A stretch of 64,000 nucleotides of DNA. It comes from Paroceanicella profunda. GTDB taxonomy: Bacteria > Pseudomonadota > Alphaproteobacteria > Rhodobacterales > Rhodobacteraceae. The stretch's first letter is position 1. Every line of letters begins with the position of its first letter. The position numbers were made by a program, and so were the translations under genes. The notes below the pieces were generated by a model. The model saw only the letters and a program-made list of their open reading frames with translations, made no database searches and was not told the origin of the DNA. This document shows positions 33,901 through 43,177 of the stretch, in pieces. The stretch covers positions 62,001-126,000 of the forward strand of contig NZ_CP040821.1 of the NCBI RefSeq assembly GCF_005887635.2. Reading direction: 5' to 3'.

Positions 33901-35981
33901 GGCTGATCGGCGTTGACGTCGGCGGCACCTTCACCGACCTCGTCTGCGTGGAAACCCGAACCGGCGCGCTCACCATCCACAAGGTGCCCACTACCCCGCA
34001 CGACCCCTCGGAGGCGGTGCTGAACGGCATCCTGGAGCTCTGCGAGCTAGCCGGCGTGGCGCGCGAGAGCGTGGACCGGGTGCTGCACGGCACCACCACC
34101 GCCACCAACGCCATCCTGGAGCATGACGGCGCCCTCACCGGCCTCATCACCAACGAGGGCTTTCGCGACATCCTGCACATCGGCCGCCACCAGCGCCCGC
34201 AGCACTATTCCATCCGCCAGGAGGTGCCCTGGCAGGACCGCCCGCTGGTCAAGCGCCGCCACCGCAAGGTGGTGGCCGGCCGCCTGGCCCCGCCCGAGGG
34301 CCGCGTGCTGGTGCCGCTGGACGAGGCGGGCGTGCGCCGCGCCGCGCGCGAGCTGCGCGCCGAGGGGGTGGAGGCCATCGCCATCTGCTTCCTGTTCTCC
34401 TACCTCGACCCCGCGCATGAGCGGCGCGCCCGCGAGATCGTGCTGGAGGAATACCCGGAGGTGTTCGTGACCACCTCCGCCGAGGTCTCGCCGCAGTTCC
34501 GCGAGTTCGAGCGCTTCACCACCACGGCGATGAACGCCTTCATCGGCCCGAAGGTGCGCCGCTACGTGAGCCGGCTGGAGGAGCGGCTGGCGGAGAACGG
34601 CCTCAAGGCCGACCTGCACATCATGGGCTCGAACGGCGGTGTCGCCACGGCGCGCATGGTCTCCGCGCTGCCGGTGATGACCCTGCTCTCCGGCCCCGCG
34701 GCCGGCATCATCGGCGGGGCCTGGGCCGGGGCGCTCTCCGGGCGCGACAGCCTGATTACCTTCGACGTGGGCGGCACCTCGGCGGATATCGGCATCGTGC
34801 GTGACGGCGCCTTCGCCGAGGCCTCGGCGCGCGACACCTCCATCGCCGGCTTCCCGCTCATGGTGCCGATGATCGACATCCACACCATCGGCGCCGGCGG
34901 CGGCTCCATCGCGCATGTGGACGCGGGCGGCGCCTTCCGCGTCGGCCCGCGCTCCGCCGGCGCGGTGCCCGGCCCCGCCGCCTACCGCCGCGGCGGCACG
35001 AAGCCCACGGTGACGGATGCGAACGTGGTGCTCGGCCGGCTCGACGCGGGCAATTTCCTCGGCGGCGCGATGAGCCTCGACGTGGCGGCGGCCGAGCGGG
35101 TGATCGACGGGCTCGCCGCCGAGCTCGGCCTCTCCCGGCTGGAGACGGCGGAGGGCATCCTCACCCTGGTGAACGCCAACATGGCCAACCTCGTGCGCTC
35201 GCGCACCGTGCAGAAGGGGCTCGACCCGCGCAACTTCGCCCTTGTCGCCTTCGGCGGCGGCGGGCCGCTGCAGGCGGTGGACGTGGCCGCGATGCTCGGC
35301 ATCCCGGAGGTGATCGTGCCGCCGGCGCCGGGCATCACCTCGGCCATGGGGCTGGTCGCGACGGACATGAAATACGACCTCGTGCGCACCGCCTTCCTCT
35401 CCAGCCTCGACGCGGAAGGGGCAGCGGCCCGCGCCACGGCCACGCTCGACGCCATGCAGGCCGAGCTCGCCGCCCGCCTCGCCGCCGACGGCTTTGCCGA
35501 GGCCGATACCGGCTTCGAGCGCTCGGGCGATGTGCGCTACGTGGGCCAGGGCTACGAGCTGCGCGTGGCGATCCCCGCGGGGCCCCTCGACACCGCCGCG
35601 ATGGACGCGCTCTTCGAGGCTTTCACCGGCCTGCACCACGCGGAATACGGCCGCATCAACCCCGGCAACCCGATCGAGATCGTGAACCTGCGGGTGAGTG
35701 CTGCGGGCCGCATGCCGGTGCTCGGCCGCCCGGCGGTGGAGCAGGGCGGCAGCCTGAAGGCGGCCCTGCTCGGCCACCGGCCCTGTACCTTCCGCACGGG
35801 CGCGGGGCTGGAGACGGTGGACACCCCGGTCTACCTGCGCGGCAGCCTGCCGCTGGGCGAGCGCATCGCCGGCCCCGCGATCATCGTGCAGAAGGACACC
35901 ACCTCCCTCCTGCGCCCGCAGGACAGCATGGTCGCCGACCAGGGCGGCAACCTCCTCATCCAGGTCGGCGGAAAGGACTGA
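33897..35981 (+). CDS. hyuA: Hydantoinase/oxoprolinase subunit A
   Basis: A 694-residue protein starting MRLIGVDVGGTFTDLVCVETRTG, the phosphate-binding motif of the ASKHA-like hydantoinase A family. Further signatures are VLHGTTTATNAILE, FREFERFTTTAMNAFIGP, MGSNGGVATARM, SLITFDVGGTSADIGIV and ALVAFGGGGPLQAVDVA. HyuA works with HyuB in ATP-dependent opening of cyclic amides such as N-methylhydantoin or 5-oxoproline; acetophenone carboxylases are relatives. hyuB follows by 3 bp. Full length, no missing motif seen. Confidence 0.92.
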   Translation: MRLIGVDVGGTFTDLVCVETRTGALTIHKVPTTPHDPSEAVLNGILELCELAGVARESVDRVLHGTTTATNAILEHDGALTGLITNEGFRDILHIGRHQRPQHYSIRQEVPWQDRPLVKRRHRKVVAGRLAPPEGRVLVPLDEAGVRRAARELRAEGVEAIAICFLFSYLDPAHERRAREIVLEEYPEVFVTTSAEVSPQFREFERFTTTAMNAFIGPKVRRYVSRLEERLAENGLKADLHIMGSNGGVATARMVSALPVMTLLSGPAAGIIGGAWAGALSGRDSLITFDVGGTSADIGIVRDGAFAEASARDTSIAGFPLMVPMIDIHTIGAGGGSIAHVDAGGAFRVGPRSAGAVPGPAAYRRGGTKPTVTDANVVLGRLDAGNFLGGAMSLDVAAAERVIDGLAAELGLSRLETAEGILTLVNANMANLVRSRTVQKGLDPRNFALVAFGGGGPLQAVDVAAMLGIPEVIVPPAPGITSAMGLVATDMKYDLVRTAFLSSLDAEGAAARATATLDAMQAELAARLAADGFAEADTGFERSGDVRYVGQGYELRVAIPAGPLDTAAMDALFEAFTGLHHAEYGRINPGNPIEIVNLRVSAAGRMPVLGRPAVEQGGSLKAALLGHRPCTFRTGAGLETVDTPVYLRGSLPLGERIAGPAIIVQKDTTSLLRPQDSMVADQGGNLLIQVGGKD

Positions 35982-35984
35982 GCC

Positions 35985-37739
35985 ATGCCCGAGACCCCAC
36001 GCATCGACCCCGTGAGCGCCAGCGTCATCCAGGGCGCGCTGCAGAGCATCGCCATCGAGATGGGCTACAAGCTCATGCGCATGTCCTATTCCTCGATCAT
36101 CCGCGAGTCGGAGGATTTCGGCGCCGCGCTGACGGACGCCAGCGGCCGGCAGATCGCCGAATCCATGCAGTCCACCCCGCTGCAGTCCGGCCCCATCGCC
36201 GGCTACGTGGAGAACGTGCTGAAGGTGCTCGCCGCGCGTGGCGAGACCATCGCGCCGGGCGACGTGATCATGCACAACGACCCCTATGGCGGCGCCAGCC
36301 ACGGGCCGGACATCGCCTTCCTCGTGCCGGTGTTCTGGGAGGGGGCGCTGGCCGGCTTCTCCGCCACCACCGCGCATCACCTCGACATCGGCGCCCAGAC
36401 GCCGGGCAGCGCCGGGATCGTGGACGCGATCGACGTCTATGCCGAGGGCCTGCAATTCAAGGCGATCAAGGTGGTGGAGGGCGGCCGGCGCAACGCCGCC
36501 GTCTGGCAGATCCTGCGTGACAACCTGCGCGCGCCCAGGCTGGTGGTGGGCGACATGGAGGCCCAGATCGCCGCCTGCGAGATCGGCGCCGAGCGCTTCC
36601 GCGCCCTGCTCGCCGCGCACGGGCCCGCCCGGGTGACCGCGGCCATCGACGCGCTGATGGACCATTCCGAGACGCTGATGCGACAGGCCATCGCCGCGGT
36701 GCCGGACGGCGTCTACCGCGCCACCACCATGCTCGACGGGTTCGAGGGCGACCCGGAGCGCTCCAACCTCACCCTCGCCGTCACCCTCACCGTGGCGGGC
36801 GACAGCATCGACGTGGACCTCACCGGCACCTCGCCGCAGGTCTCCGACCGGCCGATCAACATGCCCTTCACGGGCACCACGGACATCGCGATCTGGCTCA
36901 CCCTGCGCTCCATCCTGCTCGATTCGGCGGTGCACGGCGTGATCCCGCAGAACTCCGGCCTGACCCGGCCGGTGACCATCCGCGCGCCGAAGGGCTGCCT
37001 CGCCAACCCCCGCTTCCCCGCGCCGGTGATCGCGCGCTTCACCGGCGGCAACCAGCTCGCCGACACGGTGATGAAGGCGCTTGCGCAGGCGGTGCCGGGG
37101 CAGGTCTCAGCCGGTATCGGCAACCTCAAGGTCATCGCCTTCTCCGGCCTGCAGGGCGAGAGCCACTGGGTGCACATGGAGATCTTCGAGGGCTCCTACG
37201 GCGGCCGCGAGGGCATGGACGGGATGGACGCGGTCGACACGCTCTACGCCAACACCCGCAACAACCCGATCGAGGACATCGAGACCCACCTGCCGCTGCG
37301 CGTCACCCGATACGAGCTGCGCGAGGGCGTGGCCGGGGCCGGGCGCTGGCGCGGCGGCTTCGGCTCGGTGCGCGCCTTCGAGTTCCTCGAGAACGGCGGC
37401 GGCTCGGTGGAGGGCGAGGGCCATCTCTACGCGCCCTGGGGCTTTCTGGGCGGCGCGGAGGGCGGCACCTCGCGCCTCGCCATCGCGGCGGCGGACGGCA
37501 CGCTCACCGAGCTGCCCTCCAAGGTCTCCTACCGCGCGGCGAAGGCGGGCGAGAGCTTCATCGCCTTCGGCCCGGCCGGCGGCGGCTACGGCAACCCGTT
37601 CGAGCGCGACCCCGCGGCGGTGCTCGACGACGTGCTCGACGGGCTGATCGGCGCCGACACCGCGCGGGAGAGCTACGGCGTGGCGATCAGCGCCGGCACG
37701 GTGGACGCCGCGGCCACCGCGGCCCTGCGCGCCCGCTGA
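35985..37739 (+). CDS. hyuB: Hydantoinase/oxoprolinase subunit B
   Basis: A 584-residue protein starting MPETPRIDPVSASVIQGALQSIAIEMGYKLMRMSYSSIIRESEDFG, the standard HyuB opening. The conserved HNDPYGGASHGPDIAFLVPVFWEG segment is present, as are DIDVDLTGTSPQVSDRPIN-type (written here as IDVDLTGTSPQ) and EIFEGSYGGREGMDGMDAVDTLYANTRNNPIEDIE. It forms a complex with HyuA. It is the last gene of the block and is followed by a hairpin at 37747-37778. Confidence 0.92.
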   Translation: MPETPRIDPVSASVIQGALQSIAIEMGYKLMRMSYSSIIRESEDFGAALTDASGRQIAESMQSTPLQSGPIAGYVENVLKVLAARGETIAPGDVIMHNDPYGGASHGPDIAFLVPVFWEGALAGFSATTAHHLDIGAQTPGSAGIVDAIDVYAEGLQFKAIKVVEGGRRNAAVWQILRDNLRAPRLVVGDMEAQIAACEIGAERFRALLAAHGPARVTAAIDALMDHSETLMRQAIAAVPDGVYRATTMLDGFEGDPERSNLTLAVTLTVAGDSIDVDLTGTSPQVSDRPINMPFTGTTDIAIWLTLRSILLDSAVHGVIPQNSGLTRPVTIRAPKGCLANPRFPAPVIARFTGGNQLADTVMKALAQAVPGQVSAGIGNLKVIAFSGLQGESHWVHMEIFEGSYGGREGMDGMDAVDTLYANTRNNPIEDIETHLPLRVTRYELREGVAGAGRWRGGFGSVRAFEFLENGGGSVEGEGHLYAPWGFLGGAEGGTSRLAIAAADGTLTELPSKVSYRAAKAGESFIAFGPAGGGYGNPFERDPAAVLDDVLDGLIGADTARESYGVAISAGTVDAAATAALRAR

Positions 37740-37746
37740 CACCGCT

Positions 37747-37778
37747 CCGGCGGGAGAGGGGCGGCCCCCTCCCGCCGG
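37747..37778 (+). terminator. Hairpin after hyuB
   Basis: CCGGCGGGAG (37747-37756) and CTCCCGCCGG (37769-37778) form a perfect 10-bp stem 8 bp past the stop codon. No T-run follows. Confidence 0.5.
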
Positions 37779-37997
37779 CCGCAGCCATCCCCTTCCACAC
37801 CCCCCGGGGCGGCCGCCGCGCCCTGTCGGCAGGCGGCGCGGCCCCGCGGCTTCGGCCCTCCCGAGCCCTGCATCAGGCGCATATCTGAATAAACATGCGT
37901 GGGACGGCCATCTGGCGCAATTTGATTGCAGCCAACCGGCCATTTCCGGTAATGTCCGCCCGGTAGCGCGCCCCGTCGGGGTGCAAAGGAGGATGTG

Positions 37998-39218
37998 ATG
38001 GACTGGCAGGATATTCTGGCGCGGCGGGCGGGGCGGATGAAGGCGTCCGAGATCCGTGAACTTCTCAAGCTGCTGGACCAGCCGGACATCATCTCCTTCG
38101 CCGGTGGCATCCCGGACCCGGCGCTGTTCCCGGCGGCGGATTTCAAGACCGCCTTCCACGACATCTTCTCCGGCGCGGAGGCGGCGACCGCCCTGCAATA
38201 CTCGGTGAGCGAGGGCTACCTGCCGCTGCGCCGCTGGCTGGCGGCGCGCATGGCGGCGCTCGGCGTGCCCTGCGGGCCGGAGAACATCCTCATCAGCTCC
38301 GGCTCGCAGCAGGCGCTGGACTATCTGGGCAAGATCTTCCTCACCCCCGCGGACACGGCGCTGGTGACCTGGCCCACCTATCTCGGCGCGCTCGGCGCCT
38401 TCAACGCCTACGAGCCGCGCTATGACCGGCTGCTGCCGCGCGGCAACCGCACGGCGGAGGACATCGCGGCGGCGGCGCGCGAGGCCGGGGGCCGGGCGAA
38501 ATTCGCCTATCTCTCCCCCGATTTCGCCAACCCCACCGGCGAGACGCTGGACCGCGCGGGCCGCGAGGCGGTGCTGGAGCTTGCCGACACGCTCGACCTC
38601 GCGGTGATCGAGGACGCCGCCTACCAGGACCTGCGCTACGACGGCGAGGCGATCCCGCCCATGCTGGCGCTGGAGATCGCGCGCAAGGGCAGCATCGAGG
38701 CCTGCCGCACGGTCTATTGCGGCTCCTTCTCCAAGACGCTCTCGCCGGGGCTGCGGGTGGGCTGGGTCTGCGCCGAATCCTCGCTGATCTCGCGGCTGGT
38801 GCTGCTGAAGCAGGCGGCGGACCTGCATTCGGCCACGCTGAACCAGATGGCGGTGCACAGGGTGGCCGAGGCCGGGTTCGACGCCCAGGTGGCGCGCGCC
38901 CGCGCGGCCTACCGCGCGCGGCGCGACCGGATGCTGGCGGCGCTGGAGCGGCACATGCCCGCCGGCGTGAGCTGGACGGAACCGGAGGGCGGCATGTTCG
39001 TCTGGGTGACCGTGCCGGAGCCGCTGGACGGCGCGGCGCTGCTGGCCCGGGCCGTCTCCCACCACAAAGTGGCCTTCGTGCCGGGCCGGGCCTTCTTCCC
39101 CGATGCGACCGGCGGCAACACCCTGCGGCTGAGCTTCTCGGCCACTGACGGCGAGGCCATCGAGGAGGGCATCCGCCGCGTGGGCGCCGTGCTGCAGGAA
39201 GCCCTGCAACCCGCCTGA
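37998..39218 (+). CDS. PLP-dependent aminotransferase (class I fold)
   Basis: A 406-residue enzyme. The ATG at 37998 follows AAAGGAGG by 5 bases. The N-terminal IISFAGGIPDPALFPAADFKTAF and ALQYSVSEGYLPLRRWLAARM are typical of the 2-aminoadipate/MocR-type aminotransferase group. SSGSQQALDYLGKIFLTPAD and FANPTGETL bind cofactor. The PLP lysine is K246 in CGSFSKTLSPGLRVGW, and the carboxylate-binding Arg is in NTLRLSFS. It stands alone, 258 bp after hyuB, with its own relatively AT-rich upstream region, so it may be expressed separately. It could deaminate the amino acid released by the amidohydrolase/hydantoinase pathway (inference). Confidence 0.9.
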   Translation: MDWQDILARRAGRMKASEIRELLKLLDQPDIISFAGGIPDPALFPAADFKTAFHDIFSGAEAATALQYSVSEGYLPLRRWLAARMAALGVPCGPENILISSGSQQALDYLGKIFLTPADTALVTWPTYLGALGAFNAYEPRYDRLLPRGNRTAEDIAAAAREAGGRAKFAYLSPDFANPTGETLDRAGREAVLELADTLDLAVIEDAAYQDLRYDGEAIPPMLALEIARKGSIEACRTVYCGSFSKTLSPGLRVGWVCAESSLISRLVLLKQAADLHSATLNQMAVHRVAEAGFDAQVARARAAYRARRDRMLAALERHMPAGVSWTEPEGGMFVWVTVPEPLDGAALLARAVSHHKVAFVPGRAFFPDATGGNTLRLSFSATDGEAIEEGIRRVGAVLQEALQPA

Positions 39219-39267
39219 CCCGGCATCGGAACCGGCGCGCCCGGATGAGCCCCGGGGCCGGCATGGG

Positions 39268-39285
39268 CCCCGGTTCAAACCGGGG
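39268..39285. terminator. Hairpin in the convergent gap
   Basis: CCCCGGTT-CA-AACCGGGG, perfect 8-bp stem, 50 bp after the aminotransferase stop. Confidence 0.4.
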
Positions 39286-39374
39286 AGCGCGTCAGCCCCG
39301 CCGCGCGGGGCGCTCACCGCTGCCGGGCATGCCCCGCGGCAGCTGCTTCCTGCCGGACGCATCGGGCAGGCGTG

Positions 39375-39388
39375 TTTCGCGCGCGAAA
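39375..39388. other. Perfect 14-bp palindrome TTTCGCGCGCGAAA
   Basis: It lies in the convergent gap between the aminotransferase and the kinase gene. It shares TTTCGC/GCGAAA half-sites with the parS-like palindromes at 12-14.5 kb but has a different centre (2 bp instead of 1). Confidence 0.35.
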
Positions 39389-39400
39389 TGCCTCCGCGCG

Positions 39401-39436
39401 CCCCGGGGCGCCGGGAGTCAGCCGGGCGCCCCGGGG
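39401..39436 (-). terminator. Terminator overlapping the 3' end of the kinase gene
   Basis: CCCCGGGGCGCC and GGCGCCCCGGGG pair perfectly over 12 bp with a 12-nt loop; the right arm is in the last codons of the leftward kinase gene. Confidence 0.5.
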
Positions 39437-40092
39437 CAGGACACGAGGATATCGGCGGGCCGGCTGTGGTGCAGCACCAGCCGGGCGTTGGGCAAGTCGT
39501 TCTGCTCCACCTTCGTGCGCGCCGCGCTTTCCGAATGGCCCAGCCCGCGCCAGCGCTGCATCAGGCGGGCGCGCAGGGTGTCCTCCGCGCAGTCGAGCGC
39601 CACGGTGCAGGTGAAATGCCGCTGCAGCGCCTGCCAGGGCGGGCGGTTCAGCAGCAGGTAGTTGCCCTCCACCACCAGCATGCGCGCCTCCCGCCCGATG
39701 ATCGTGGCGCAGGCGCGGGTGAGGTCCAGCGTGCGGTCGAAGGCCGGAACGGCGATGTCGGGCGCGTCGCCCGCGGCCAGCCGGGCGAGCAGGGCGGCGA
39801 GCCCGTCGGTGTCGAAGGTCTCCGGCGCGCCCTTGCGCGCGCGCAGGCCCAGGCTGTCCAGCACCGCGTTGTCATAGTGGAACCCGTCCATCTGCAGGCT
39901 GCGCGCGCAAAGGCCGTGCGTGCCCGTCAGCGCGGCTTCCACACTGGCGGTGAGGGTGGTCTTGCCGCTTCCCGGCGGGCCGGCGATGGCGACGATGCTG
40001 CGCCCGGGGCCCGCCCGCGCGGCGAGCGTGGCGGCGAGCGCATCGGGGGCGATGCGGATGGGGGTGGCGGTGTCGGTGTCGATGTCTGTCAC
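39418..40092 (-). CDS. P-loop kinase, uridine kinase/pantothenate kinase-like (FrcK type)
   Basis: A 224-residue protein starting MTDIDTDTATPIRIAPDALAATLAA. Walker A is AGPPGSGKTTL, and the acceptor-side motif LQMDGFHYDNAVLDSLG with RKGAPETFD is shared by uridine kinases, pantothenate kinases and the FrcK proteins of rhizobial sugar operons. LVVEGNYLLLNRPPWQAL is the conserved third segment. It should phosphorylate a nucleoside, vitamin or sugar; the substrate is not evident. It is transcribed leftward, 142 bp downstream of the epimerase-like gene. The strong terminator at 40173 separates it from the TRAP operon. Confidence 0.8.
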   Translation of the reverse strand: MTDIDTDTATPIRIAPDALAATLAARAGPGRSIVAIAGPPGSGKTTLTASVEAALTGTHGLCARSLQMDGFHYDNAVLDSLGLRARKGAPETFDTDGLAALLARLAAGDAPDIAVPAFDRTLDLTRACATIIGREARMLVVEGNYLLLNRPPWQALQRHFTCTVALDCAEDTLRARLMQRWRGLGHSESAARTKVEQNDLPNARLVLHHSRPADILVSCPGAPG

Positions 40093-40172
40093 GCGCGGTC
40101 GGTCCCTGCTTTGCGGGTTTCGGCCGGGGGTTCTAGCATGTCCGGCGGCGGGACGGGAGAGGCGCGCCGCAG

Positions 40173-40207
40173 GCGCCCCGCGCCCCGGGGAGGGGGGCGC
40201 GGGGCGC
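40173..40207 (-). terminator. Terminator of the TRAP/SDR operon
   Basis: GCGCCCCGCGCCCC and GGGGCGCGGGGCGC form a perfect 14-bp stem around a 7-nt loop, 27 bp past the stop of the SDR gene. Confidence 0.55.
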
Positions 40208-40234
40208 GCATGCCCGGGGGGGGGCGCTGCGCCC

Positions 40235-41197
40235 TCAGGCGGCCCGGTGTGCGCCGCGGGCCAGCCAGTCGCGGTAATCCGCGAGCCCTGCGTCGATATC
40301 CGCGAAGCGCGGCTGGAAGCCGATGAGCCGCTGCGCCTTGGAGATGTCGAGCGGCGCGCCGCGCGGCACGAAGGAGCCGGGCCCGAGGGTCATGCCGCTG
40401 TCATGGCCGATGAGCCGCGTCACCCGCTCCACGATCTCCGGGTGGCGGTAGGCCACGCCGCAGGAGATGTTCACGTTCTCCCCGGCCATGCCCTCGGCCT
40501 GCAGCAGCTTCACCACGCCCTGCGCGGTGTCGGCCACATGCGTCCAGTCCAGCGCCTGGTCGCCGCCGTTGGGGGAGGCGACGCCCGAGAGCCCTTCCAG
40601 CGGGCCGAACATCGCCTGATAGAGCGCGTGCATGCGCGAGGGGCGCTTGCCGGGGCCGTAGACGAAGTAGAGCCGCGCGTTGCGCACGTCCATGCCGTAG
40701 GTCTCGCCGTATTGCAGGGCCAGCACCTCGTTCGCCACCTTGGTGGCGCCGTAGAGGTCGGTGACCTTGATCGGCGTCTCCTCGGTCTGCCCGCCGGGCT
40801 GGTCGCCGTAGACCGCGCCGGAGGAGAGGTTGACGAATTTCGGGATGTTGAACACCCGCGCCACTTCCAGCGCGTTCAGCAGGCCCGTGGTGTTGATCGA
40901 GATGTTCCGGAACGGGCGCAGCCTGAAGGTGGGGCCGGCGATGACGGCGACACCGAAGACGATCGCCTCCGCCTCGCGCGCATGGGCGCCCACGCGCTCG
41001 AACATGGTGTGGGTGTCCAGCACGTCGACCGGCTCCAGCACGAGGTTGTCGCGCACCTCCTCCAGGTAGTCGAGGCCGAGCTGGTCGAAGCGACCGGCGT
41101 CCATGTCGAAGATGACGACCTTCTTGCCCTGCCGGGCCAGGTCATGCGCGACCCAGGAGCCGACATGGCCGAGGCCGCCGAAGATGAGTACCGACAT
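40235..41197 (-). CDS. NAD-dependent epimerase/dehydratase (extended SDR)
   Basis: A 320-residue extended SDR starting MSVLIFGGLGHVGSWVAHDLARQG (Rossmann motif GGLGHVG; GxxGxxG). The Asp in VVIFDMDAGRFD suggests NAD. FVNLSSGAVYG, and the catalytic Y-G-A-T-K in DLYGATKVANEVLA, are intact, followed by ARLYFVYGPGKRPSR. It is the last gene of a leftward operon behind dctP-Q-M (40 bp gap). Next to otnK and otnC, the natural guess is the oxidation of a four-carbon acid sugar, analogous to the D-erythronate dehydrogenase step (DenD), but the sequence could equally be a sugar epimerase. Confidence 0.82.
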   Translation of the reverse strand: MSVLIFGGLGHVGSWVAHDLARQGKKVVIFDMDAGRFDQLGLDYLEEVRDNLVLEPVDVLDTHTMFERVGAHAREAEAIVFGVAVIAGPTFRLRPFRNISINTTGLLNALEVARVFNIPKFVNLSSGAVYGDQPGGQTEETPIKVTDLYGATKVANEVLALQYGETYGMDVRNARLYFVYGPGKRPSRMHALYQAMFGPLEGLSGVASPNGGDQALDWTHVADTAQGVVKLLQAEGMAGENVNISCGVAYRHPEIVERVTRLIGHDSGMTLGPGSFVPRGAPLDISKAQRLIGFQPRFADIDAGLADYRDWLARGAHRAA

Positions 41198-41237
41198 CAG
41201 TTTCCTCCGTTCGGGGTGTTTCGCTCGTGCAGGGCCA

Positions 41238-42530
41238 TCAGCGCAGCAGCAGGTCGGGGACGATCCGCACCACCCAGGGCACGAAGGTGATCACGAGCAG
41301 CATCAGGAAAAGCGGGATGTAGAAGGGCATGATCTCGCGGATCAGCGTGCCGAAGGGGATGTTGGCCACCTTCTGCACGGTGAAGAGCACCGTGCCCACC
41401 GGGGGCGTCACCAGCCCGATCATCAGGTTGAAGATCATCATCACGCCGAAATGTACCGGGTCGATGCCGTAGCTCTGCACCAGCGGCACCAGGATGGGGG
41501 TGAGCAGGAAAAGCGCGGGCACCGAGTCGATGAAGCAGCCGACGATGAGGATGAAGACGTTGAGCAGGATGAGCAGCACCCAGGGGTCCGTCACCGTCTC
41601 CGACAGGAAGGAGGTGATGTCGCCCGTCACCTGATAGCGCGCCAGCACCCAGGCGTAGAGCGCCGAGCCCGCGATGATGATGAGCAGCGCCGCGGTGTCG
41701 ACGGCCGTTTCCTTCAGGATCTGCCAGAACTCGCGGAAGGTGACCGTGCGGTACACCACGAAGGCGATGATCATGCAGTAGACCAGCGCGACAGCGGAGG
41801 CCTCGGTGGGCGTGAAGAGCCCGGAGAGGATGCCGGCCACGATGATCACCGGGGTGAGCATCGGCAGGATGCCGCGGCCGAAGGCGCGCGCGATCTCGGC
41901 CGCGGAGGCGCGCGCCGCGACCGGGTAGCCCCGGCGCACGGAGATGATCGCCACCAGTGCCATCAGCCCGAGGCCCATCAGCACGCCGGGCACGATGGAG
42001 CCCAGGAACACCTCGGCGATGGAGACATTGGCCAGCGCGCCGTAGATCACCGCCGGGATGGAGGGCGGGATGATCGGGCCGATGGTGGCCGAGGCGGCGG
42101 TGACGGCGGCGGAGAAGCCGCGGTCGTAGCCGTCCTTCTCCATCGCCTTCATCTGTACCGGGCCGAGGCCGCCGGCATCGGCCACCGCCGAGCCGGACAT
42201 GCCGGCGAAGAGCATGGAGGAGACCACGTTCACATGGCCCAGCCCGCCGCGCATGTGGCCCACCAGCGAGCGGGCCACGTCGAACACCCGGTCGGAGATG
42301 CCGGAGGCGTTCATCAGCCGGCCGATGAGCAGGAAGGCCGGGATGGCGAGCAGGGTGAAGCTGTTCACGCCGTAGAGCGTGCGCTGCGCGATCATGTCGA
42401 GCGGCAGGCCGTCGAGGCCGCGGGTGTAGAGCAGCACCGCGGAGGAGGCGCCGATCATCGCGAAGCCGACGGGCACGCCGATGAAGAGCAGGATGAGCAG
42501 CGAGCCGAAGAGGGTTGCGAAGAGGATCAT
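41238..42530 (-). CDS. dctM: TRAP transporter large permease (DctM)
   Basis: A 430-residue membrane protein of about 12 helices starting MILFATLFGSLLILLFIGVPVGFAMIGASS, the DctM opening. Signatures are LLAIPAFLLIGRLMNASGISDRVFDVARSLVGHMRGGLGHVNV, FAGMSGSAVADAGGLG, IGPIIPPSIPAVIYG and LMIGLVTPPVGTVLFTVQKVANIPFG. It is the secondary, sodium-coupled translocator of a TRAP system. It overlaps the small permease gene by ATGA. Confidence 0.94.
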   Translation of the reverse strand: MILFATLFGSLLILLFIGVPVGFAMIGASSAVLLYTRGLDGLPLDMIAQRTLYGVNSFTLLAIPAFLLIGRLMNASGISDRVFDVARSLVGHMRGGLGHVNVVSSMLFAGMSGSAVADAGGLGPVQMKAMEKDGYDRGFSAAVTAASATIGPIIPPSIPAVIYGALANVSIAEVFLGSIVPGVLMGLGLMALVAIISVRRGYPVAARASAAEIARAFGRGILPMLTPVIIVAGILSGLFTPTEASAVALVYCMIIAFVVYRTVTFREFWQILKETAVDTAALLIIIAGSALYAWVLARYQVTGDITSFLSETVTDPWVLLILLNVFILIVGCFIDSVPALFLLTPILVPLVQSYGIDPVHFGVMMIFNLMIGLVTPPVGTVLFTVQKVANIPFGTLIREIMPFYIPLFLMLLVITFVPWVVRIVPDLLLR

Positions 42531-43054
42531 TCGGAAAGACTCCGGGTGGACGGGGCGGCGAGGCCGAGCTTCACCGCGAGATCGCGCAGCACCAGGAGGG
42601 CGAGCAGCACGATGCCGAGGCCCTGGACGAAGTAGAGCCAGGCGAAGGGGATCGGCAGGGTGCTGGCGGCGACGTTCGCGGTGCGCTGCATCATCCCCCA
42701 GGCGCCGACGATGACGGCGCCGCAGATGACGAGGGTGATCACGTCGCTCGCCGCCTCCAGCACGCGGGCGGTGCGCGGCGGCAGCATGTCGAGCAGCACG
42801 GTGATGCGGATCTGCGCGCCGTAGCGCTGCGCCACGGCCGCGCCGAGGAAGATCTCGGCGATGTAGAGGAAGCGCGAGGCCTCGTCGGTCCAGGGCACGC
42901 CGATGCCCAGGGCGTAGCGCGACATCACCTGCACGAACATGATCGCCAGCATGGCGAAGAAGCTCACGATGGTGACGGTCTCGACGATGCTCCAGAAGCC
43001 GGCAGCGAGGCGGGCCGGGACCGATGGCGCGGCGCTTGAGCGGGAGGCAGTCAT
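42527..43054 (-). CDS. dctQ: TRAP transporter small permease (DctQ)
   Basis: A 175-residue protein with four helices. The start MTASRSSAAPSVPARLAAGFW was chosen at 43054 because upstream codons are Arg/Pro-rich. IMFVQVMSRYALGIGVPWTDEASRFLYIAEIFLGAAVAQR is the DctQ core (RY...WTDE). It bridges the large permease and the binding protein. A strong hairpin lies between it and the dctP gene. Confidence 0.9.
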   Translation of the reverse strand: MTASRSSAAPSVPARLAAGFWSIVETVTIVSFFAMLAIMFVQVMSRYALGIGVPWTDEASRFLYIAEIFLGAAVAQRYGAQIRITVLLDMLPPRTARVLEAASDVITLVICGAVIVGAWGMMQRTANVAASTLPIPFAWLYFVQGLGIVLLALLVLRDLAVKLGLAAPSTRSLSE

Positions 43055-43177
43055 GGGGTGTCCGTTCTCTTGTGGCGGGAGGGCGGCACGCGCCGGGCGG
43101 GAGACCGGAGCGCGCGGGCGGCGCGCCCGGTGGCCCGGCCTGCGCACCTGCCCCCGGCGGGGGACGGTGCCGGACCG

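Noticed and set aside
34047..36935. 962-codon antisense open frame over hyuA/hyuB
   Set aside because: Both sense genes carry family signatures throughout; the antisense product has none.
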